64,000 nt of DNA from Spongospora subterranea f. sp. subterranea (Eukaryota > Endomyxa: Phytomyxea > Phytomyxea > Plasmodiophorida): NCBI GenBank assembly GCA_049724395.1, contig JAUGWO010000115.1:1-64000 (forward strand), written 5' to 3'. The notes beneath the pieces were generated by a model. It was not told the origin of the DNA. It searched no databases and saw nothing but the letters and a program-made list of their open reading frames with translations. Shown here one piece after another: positions 57,736-64,000 of the stretch. The position numbers and the translations under genes are program-made. The stretch's first letter is position 1; each line of letters starts with the position of its first letter.

Positions 57736-59622
57736 ATGGAGTTGGTGTTGCCGAAACCGGATGACATGCATCTCCATGTGCGAGATGGCAGTGCTTTGAA
57801 TGTCACGATTCCGACCGCCATTCGCCAATGCGGGCGAGCTATTATTATGCCGAACCTGCAGGAGCCTGTCACAACCACTGCACTCGCTCTCGCTTATCGC
57901 CAGCGTATCCTCCAGCACGTCGGACCTGATTGCTCATTGACTCCATTGATGACCCTGTATCTCACTGACAGCACTTCTATTGCTGAGATTAGAACCGCCG
58001 CATCATCTGGCTTAGTTTTCGCCTGTTCGTTCCCCTGCGTTCATTGCTCTTACATTGTGATCCCCTGACAGTTTGATTTATAATTTAAAAATGGCAGCTG
58101 TTTTTTTACGCCCAGATTTGAACTGTGATTTGTCTTACTCGGCCGCTCGCGTAGCCAAGTTTATAATAATTAACATCTTACTTTGTATTACACCGTCCAG
58201 TATGTTACCTCTATGTTCTTACAACCTGATTTGTGATTGAACAATGGAATTGAATTTATAATAACTTTGGCCTAGGTAAGTTGTATCCATGCGGTGCCAC
58301 GACAAACAGTCATAACGGCGTTACCGATATTGTCGCCATGTACCCTTTGTTTCGTGTCATGGCCGAATGCAACCTGCCGCTCCTGGTCCACTGTGAGGTC
58401 ACCGATCCGCAAATCGACATTTTCGACCGAGAGCGCGTTTTCATACAAAGGTGGATTTACAACGTTCCGTTTTTTCTCTTTCGCCTTTTCTCTCGATAAT
58501 GTTGCTCTGGAGTCGCTCTTTGGCTCTTTCTCTTCTGCTTAACTCCTCATATGACCCTAATTGAAGTTTGCCTTGTGAACCAGCAATGATTGCCATATTT
58601 CAAGCTGTCGTTGTTGAACAATATTACATGGCGCATTGTTTTCATGGTAGCGTCGACAATGTTGATTGACTAGGTCAGGCACCTTGTCGGAATAATTGAT
58701 AGTATTCCGTCGCTGAAGGTCGTCGCCGAGCACATCACCACCGCATTTGGTGTAGAATTCGTGCACAGCGCTCGGTCAGGTGTCGCCGCTACAATCACAC
58801 CACATCATCTGCTTGAAAACCGCAATGCCCTCTTCCATGGCGGTCTTCGCCCTCATTACTATTGTCTCCCAGTGCTTAAAACCGAATCTGACCGTCTGGC
58901 GCTGCTCGCGGCTGCAACAAGCGGCTCTCCACGATTCTTTTTAGGGTCGGACAGTGCACCCCATTCCCGTTCAGCTAAGGTTAGTGCTTATCACCACATC
59001 CGTAACAAGTCTGTGTACTTGTATCAACCTCCATTATATCTTTGTGCTTAGCTTAAAGTGGTTCTATCATTGTTTTTTTCGAAAGAAACCCAATTACACT
59101 ATACCACCGTAATTTCGTTGAGCTGACTCAATGCATTCACGCTTGCAACATCCATCGACAATATTTTGCAAATTGACAGCAGATTTTGATTGGGCAAGTT
59201 CTTTTTTAATCGATGTGTAACGTAGGAGTCAGATTGTGGATGCGCTGGATGTTTTGTCGGGTTTGCCTGTATCGAACTGTACGCTGAGGCATTCGATTCA
59301 GTCGGAAAGCTCCACATGCTAAAAGATTTCGCATGCGTAACATTGTTTCATTGGTGTTGAATTTCATTTTTTGCTTAGCTTTTTTCGAAAGACCCATTGG
59401 GCTTGCCCATCATTTCTTGTCATCTTTATTTCGGGATTCTCGCTGACTTGAAATTTGCAGACGTTTGGGGCACAGTTTTATGGCCTATCACCAAGTGATG
59501 AACAAGATACGATCATATTGCGGAAAAGGGCTTGGACGGTGCCAAAACAAATTCCCTATATTCAGGATGAATATGTTATACCGTTCAAAAGCGGCCAAAC
59601 CCTTCAATGGTCTCTCTCATAA
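57736..59622 (+). CDS. Dihydroorotase (stand-alone, bacterial/fungal type)
   Basis: The enzyme closes carbamoyl-aspartate to dihydroorotate, the third step of pyrimidine synthesis. Exon 1 (57736-58024) has the zinc pair in DMHLHVRDG and runs to SSGLVFA. A 251-base intron (58025-58275) joins this to [10 protein letters not shown], which holds the carbamylated-lysine ligand. Then come [18 protein letters not shown], an exon near 58705 with [16 protein letters not shown], and [21 protein letters not shown] and [11 protein letters not shown] with the catalytic Asp. A 247-base intron (58979-59225) leads to [21 protein letters not shown] and a 124-base intron (59337-59460) to [16 protein letters not shown], ending near TLQWSLS. 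All zinc ligands and substrate loops of the homodimeric class are present, so the gene appears intact. It is not fused to CAD-type partners. Confidence 0.95.
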
Positions 59623-59862
59623 CTTCACTGACGTATATTTCAAAATTCTCATCCGCATTCTCTCCATTCTTTATTTCCTGGCATCGGTTTTTTTATAAAC
59701 CACTATAGCTACTTCTCCTTCTCGTTGGTTGGAATTACTGATCACCATTATCTGTACAACAATAGCGTTAATCCCAACGTTATTCTCCGCATTGATGTTT
59801 ATGATCCAACCCTGAGTTTCCCGTTTCGCTTGTCAATCTAATCTGCATATCGTACTCCTGTT

Positions 59863-60102
59863 TTGCATATCGCAGAAGCAATGGCATTGCAGTTTCAGTT
59901 TCGTACAATATCCAATTTCAAAATCTACATTGCCTTTGAATACCATTACTTTCATCCTGACTCGGGCGTCCATGAGGTGGCACGAAATACGATCGATGCT
60001 TGTAAAGATGATAGTGTGTCTGCAAAGATCTCACAGTACTTGTCATCTTTGATTGCCGCCAGTTTGCGTGGCCAACATTTTATTGTTAGAACGTGCAATT
60101 AA
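59863..60102 (+). CDS. Unrecognised ORF, possible exon
   Basis: A 79-codon frame preceded by a plausible acceptor (CATATCGCAG, about 59863-59876). It encodes ALQFQFRTISNFKIYIAFEY and a helical C terminus ending RTCN. An upstream frame (about 59720-59840, HHYLYNNSVNPNVILRIDVY) could be the preceding exon. No family is recognised. Confidence 0.3.
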   Translation: MHIAEAMALQFQFRTISNFKIYIAFEYHYFHPDSGVHEVARNTIDACKDDSVSAKISQYLSSLIAASLRGQHFIVRTCN

Positions 60103-60268
60103 GTTCAAATCATATGAAGGAGTATGAAATATGCTCAAAACACGTATCTTCCCTACCCTTTGTTTGAATCGAACACAGTAGAATCTCGTATCAGTATTCA
60201 ATGCTCCTATAACTGATCGATATGGTGTCCACCGATGGCGCTATATTGCTTATACAGTAGCATCCCTT

Positions 60269-60605
60269 ATTCCCTCCGTTCCAAAATATCTGGTCGATTC
60301 GGGCTTTTTATTCAGCCATCTGATCAAGGTCAATTTTCAAAAATATCGAATTCAATTTAGACGAACCGTAAACGTTCATTTTCTTCATATGTTGTGTATT
60401 TTGAAGCACAACTCTATATTGTTCACTGTTCTAACTTCGCTCAAAGATGACGTCTTGAATCTCTGAATGAGGAAATATACCTTATAATGGGCCCGGTTAT
60501 TAACACACTGCTTTGTTCATGTCATGAGAAAAGCTTCTAAATCATTTTCAACAGAGGCTTGCACGAATATAAGAACCGGGCTCGTGCTGGACAGGTTGGT
60601 ATGAT
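60269..60605 (+). mobile_element. Mariner-like remnant with left terminus
   Basis: It begins with TATTCCCTCCGTTCCAAAAT, the same end as that found inverted at 19320-19366. Bases 60322-60600 align with 18476-18750 (shared AAGGTCAATTTTCA, GTTCACTGTTCT and ATATAAGAAC). It is a truncated copy of the same family as the scrap at 18476-19366. Confidence 0.65.
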
Positions 60606-61294
60606 ATACCAGGTTGGTCCTGATCTTGTATACGAACTTGACGAGTGAGGCTCGTTCACAAGAAGGTCAAAGGTATGTTTGGGAGCGTTGATGTAGGCTT
60701 CGGTTGAAACCTCAAAATGTTTCTCATTCAATTCAGAGCATTCAGCCTGATCCTCAGTAGCTTCAGAAAACAATTCGGCGAGCTCTTGATCAGTAAACTG
60801 ATTGTACATCGGATTTCAGGACCTGCCATCTCTTCCATTGACAAAGCCGAAGAGATGTTTAGCTTCGGCGAAATGGATAAGAGGAGCTCATTGACCTCTT
60901 TATTATCTGATGAAGCCTATAATGTTAGTACAGTTTTGGCTGTGGCGATAAGCGGTAGCATGCCATGGGCGATGATCAATTTGCCCACTAAACCTAATTG
61001 GAAATAAGACTTGGCCAAAAAGAGACTTGGCCAAGGTTTTTCAGCCTCTTTAGTCTTCCGCATTAGTACTTCAATGCCGCCCCCGTTGTGGCTCAATCCT
61101 TTCTCGACCCTGGTTACAAACTCTCGCTTTTTATTGATCTCAACAAAAACAAAACACGTAATAATATTCGTTGAATATTGTTTATCTGATGAGATATATC
61201 TTAGTGCATAGTTCAAAGGCTCTCTGGTTACGGCAGCTTTGCACTGTTTGTAAAACGTTTTCTGCCAACCACACAACAAAGCAAATTGAAGCAT
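60606..61294 (-). CDS. Hypothetical protein, unrecognised
   Basis: From ATG 61294 an open frame of 125 codons runs to TAG at 60917 (start MLQFALLCGWQKTFYKQCKA; later VTRVEKGLSHNGGGIEVLMR and a hydrophobic stretch LVGKLIIAHGMLPLIATAKT). After the TAG the same frame remains open and protein-like for another 45 codons (SSDNKEVNELLLSISPKLN). The TAG ends a 15-base GTACTAACATTATAG that could be read as an ultra-short intron. A further frame (60809-60610) is acidic (DQELAELFSEATEDQAE). No family is recognised. Confidence 0.4.
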
Positions 61295-61515
61295 GAGGCT
61301 GCAAACACCAAAACTGCGAGAAACGAGAAAAGGATTGAGACATAGGAGGGCGACATTAAAGAACTATGCGGAAGACTTGAAAGAATGGAAAGCCAGTAGT
61401 CAAGTCTTCTTTCCAACGAGATCCGATGGGCGGATTGATGATCGCCCTGGCAGGCTCTTACTAAGGAACACTTTATCGCCACACCTGAAGAGTGAACCTA
61501 CCGCCGACCGGTGAG

Positions 61516-63307
61516 ATGGCGGACAACGCAACAGGAGCCAACTCCATTTATGAGGAAGATGGAGATTTACGATTCGAGTATGATCCTACAGGATCCGACA
61601 ATGGTGAAGCTGCCTGCACAATTATGCGGCAATTGGCAACCGGGCCCGAAATATGGCGCCTTTCAGAGTTGCAGCAAGCTTTGTTGGTCCAACTGGAAGC
61701 ATCGAACGAGGTGTCGTTTGTTAGGAACGCCGATAAGCTCAGCCTGATTGTAATATCCCTTGAGCACTCGCTAAGTATTGTGTGACAAAAATAAGTTTCT
61801 CGTCAATACCATTAGGATATTCCTTTTTTGCGTGCATCACCCTTGCGTTGGCTGCAATCATCCCAAATTTCGGTCATGTATTCGCATCGCTAACATTGTC
61901 GTGCTTACCGACCCGAGCCACCCATTGAGGCCCTTTTCAAAGGTCTAAGTTCACCACGAAAATCATTCTGGAATCCGCTTGACGAATTGTTGTCATTTAG
62001 TAATCGCCACCACAAAAATGCATTGCTCATATACAGTTGTGGAGAATTCAGTTGGGGATTTCGGATCGGTATGCTTCATGGCTCACGAGTCCAATTGCAC
62101 AATGGCGCCGGTCCCTTTTTATATCAATGGCAGTTTATCGCAGCCAATATTTGAATTCGTTGCATCATCGGTGCAGTCGTTGGCGGTCATCGTCGCGGCA
62201 GGCGCCATGCCCGGAGACGGCTGAGCTCCTGGCATCTGGAGCGATACGAGACTTGAGCCCTCATTTTATCATGAACTTCCAGTTCATCATCACCGAGTGG
62301 ATGCCACTCAGGAGGTATCAACATTCGTCCCTTCAAAGCTCCACATTTCGTTTACCAATCCAACAGATGCGCTCGCTGATCAACGCCATCGCTATCCTGA
62401 ATCGTGCACACCTTGCCGGTATGGTTTGCGAGACAGCATCACTCATCATCATGCGACGATGTCTGGACGTACCGGTTACGTGTTTGACCCGAACCGCTTG
62501 CCTCAAGAGGCGGACGGGGAGGGTCCTCGTCTCCAATTTCCTACGATTGAGACCCCAGAGATGGCTTTAATGTCAAATCAGATGAATTTCTTTCTTGGAT
62601 CAATCACCCCTGTTTTCGAAGGAAACAGTCAAGCATAGTACTGGATTATGGGGACACCCAGCCCTCAAGCGCTCCCCAAATCGATCTCGTTATCGACACC
62701 ACGTTTCGGCTGGTCTCCAAACCTTTCAACATCTGTTCATAATTATGGCGGATAAGGACCTGTATGTGCCCGTTTTTACATTCTTACGACGGGCAAAACA
62801 AAGTTTTGATATTACAATCTTTGGGTCATATGAAACTGCGTTGTGGGAAAGGCAATATCTCCTGGGAGTGTCTGTTGTAATTATGAGGCTGCCTCGATTG
62901 GGGCAGTTAAAGGTTCAAACAAGTCGAATGTTTCTTTATTTCTATAACAAAATTTGTTTTCAAACACATTCCTGGCATCGCCTTCAATTACAGGCTGTGG
63001 TTTCCACTGGAAGCAGGTGAACCGCCGCAAGCTTGTAGAACTCCGAATGCATATTTCTCTGATCAACGTGTTGATGATCTCGGGAAACCTGGACGTGGTA
63101 TCGCTAATTCCTCATTGTGAAATCATGGAGCAGGGGTTTGACTATATCTCCTCTCTCCACGAACCGATTCCTGCATTCACACATGGTTCTAGTGAAGGGA
63201 AGAATCCCAAGCGGTTCATTAGCTTTTTAAACGAATGTGGATTGAAACAATACACCCCAAAACTGGAACATCGGTCGGCAGATTGCGTCCAGAGAGTGTA
63301 TCACTAA
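61516..63307 (+). CDS. Hypothetical multi-exon gene, unrecognised
   Basis: The first exon starts at ADNATGANSIYEEDGDLRFE (ATG 61516) and is acidic and helical, ending near 61752 at a GTAATATC donor. Protein-like frames follow in order: about 61952-62110 (LDELLSFSNRHHKNALLIYS), 62297-62638 (FDPNRLPQEADGEGPRLQFP and MALMSNQMNFFLG), 62640-62740 (VLDYGDTQPSSAPQIDLVI) and 62954-63307 (VLMISGNLDVVSLIPHCE). Composition and order suggest exons of one gene, but the joints are not established and I do not recognise the family. Confidence 0.35.
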
Positions 63308-64000
63308 TAGGACAAATAACCCGATTAATGTGTACAAACAACCGTTGTGACAGTAGAATGTTCCCTTCGCCTCATCCCAGCCTGACAGTTTGAATTGACG
63401 TTTTTCGTGGAGACGATGAGTCGTTTGTTCGTTTGTTAGACGATATCGATCAGGGAATCAGTGTTGCACTGTCTCATGCGCCTTCTATTGTGCCAACACA
63501 GGCGTTTTTCTCCTGGCTATAATAAATTTAGCCACCGATTTGATTCAGAAAACACGACAATGGTGGAGAGGTTTGTGTTCTGATTTGTTTCAGATGCTAT
63601 CTCAAAATTCATGAATCACGTAGAAGCAACAATATTCGTGTCATGGGCTCATTGCGCTTTACATTCGTGAACGCAGAGTTGTCTACACCTGTTGTGGCAA
63701 CTGCTGTGTCACATCATGTTGACGATGTGTGATACCATCTCATCTCATTTGTCAGCTTGATGACGTGGCAGAATCAGATAATTGCAACACCTGTGATGCA
63801 TATTCTGTTCCCGATGCAGTATACTCGCATACAACGCAGACAATTTCAGGTATTGCAATGATAAAAAATGAGCAACTCGTTTCACCCTTCTATAAAACAG
63901 GCACAATCTTGCTATGATAGTGATCAGGAAATTGCTGCACGAGGGACATTCTGAATTCTCCAAGACAAGAGTCAGAAGTTGCAATAGAAGCGGAGGACGT
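63308..64000. other. No gene supported
   Basis: Frames are short. A possible exon at about 63593-63731 (GSLRFTFVNAELSTPVVATA) follows a TTTCAG acceptor, and could belong to a gene running off the end of the window or to the preceding one. Confidence 0.3.

Noticed and set aside
59206-59397. A basic 63-codon minus-strand ORF that looks like a small ribosomal protein.
   Set aside because: It lies opposite the penultimate exon of dihydroorotase, which has a strong family match (CGCAGCF...ELYAE).

Overview
This is a nuclear DNA window from a eukaryote, most likely a free-living or parasitic protist. Host genes are split by short GT-AG introns (mostly about 48-110 bases, a few near 250) and lie only tens to hundreds of bases apart. 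They use the standard stop codons, and the encoded families are typically eukaryotic: a G protein alpha subunit, a tubulin glutamylase, a BIG/UBR4-type protein, COX15, a mitochondrial carrier and an ADAM-like protease. The mix of gene-dense blocks with LINE, MULE, mariner-like and Ty3-type copies would suit a plasmodiophorid or another rhizarian or stramenopile, but that placement is inference; nothing here fixes the taxon.

Layout. 1-4921: a LINE whose poly(A) end abuts a MULE remnant (4922-6371). 6706-9092: a MULE deletion derivative with long terminal inverted repeats. 9100-9590: small palindromic repeats. 10276-12470: a secreted ADAM-like metalloprotease and a small convergent gene. 13880-21200: a mosaic of inverted duplications, a decayed Ty3/Gypsy fossil and a mariner scrap, surrounding a SURF6-like gene and a small coiled-coil gene. 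22131-24173: a sugar transporter converging on a COX20-like gene. 24200-26750: mostly empty, with one large inverted repeat. 26780-46296: the dense host block, with BIG/UBR4-like, TTLL glutamylase, tandem cyclic-nucleotide-binding plus EF-hand protein, mitochondrial carrier, F-box protein (minus), COX15 (minus) and G alpha (minus). 47109-47665: a 55-bp minisatellite. 47700-52250: a small membrane-protein gene, a USP-like peptidase and MULE scraps with repeats. 52835-57466: a mariner-like element with about 300-bp inverted ends, split by a 3009-bp element that made an 8-bp target duplication. 57736-59622: a complete dihydroorotase gene. 59700-64000: unrecognised ORFs and another mariner scrap.

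How the genes work together. COX15 and COX20 both serve cytochrome c oxidase assembly, and with the carrier and dihydroorotase give a mitochondrial and metabolic theme. The G alpha and cyclic-nucleotide/EF-hand proteins are signalling components, and TTLL modifies tubulin. No operon-like logic is expected or seen. The most interesting points are a cyclic-nucleotide/EF-hand fusion, a G alpha lacking its catalytic glutamine, a shortened BIG-like protein with an eroded UBR box, an ADAM without a prodomain, and a clean nested-transposon structure with an unassigned 8-bp-duplicating element.
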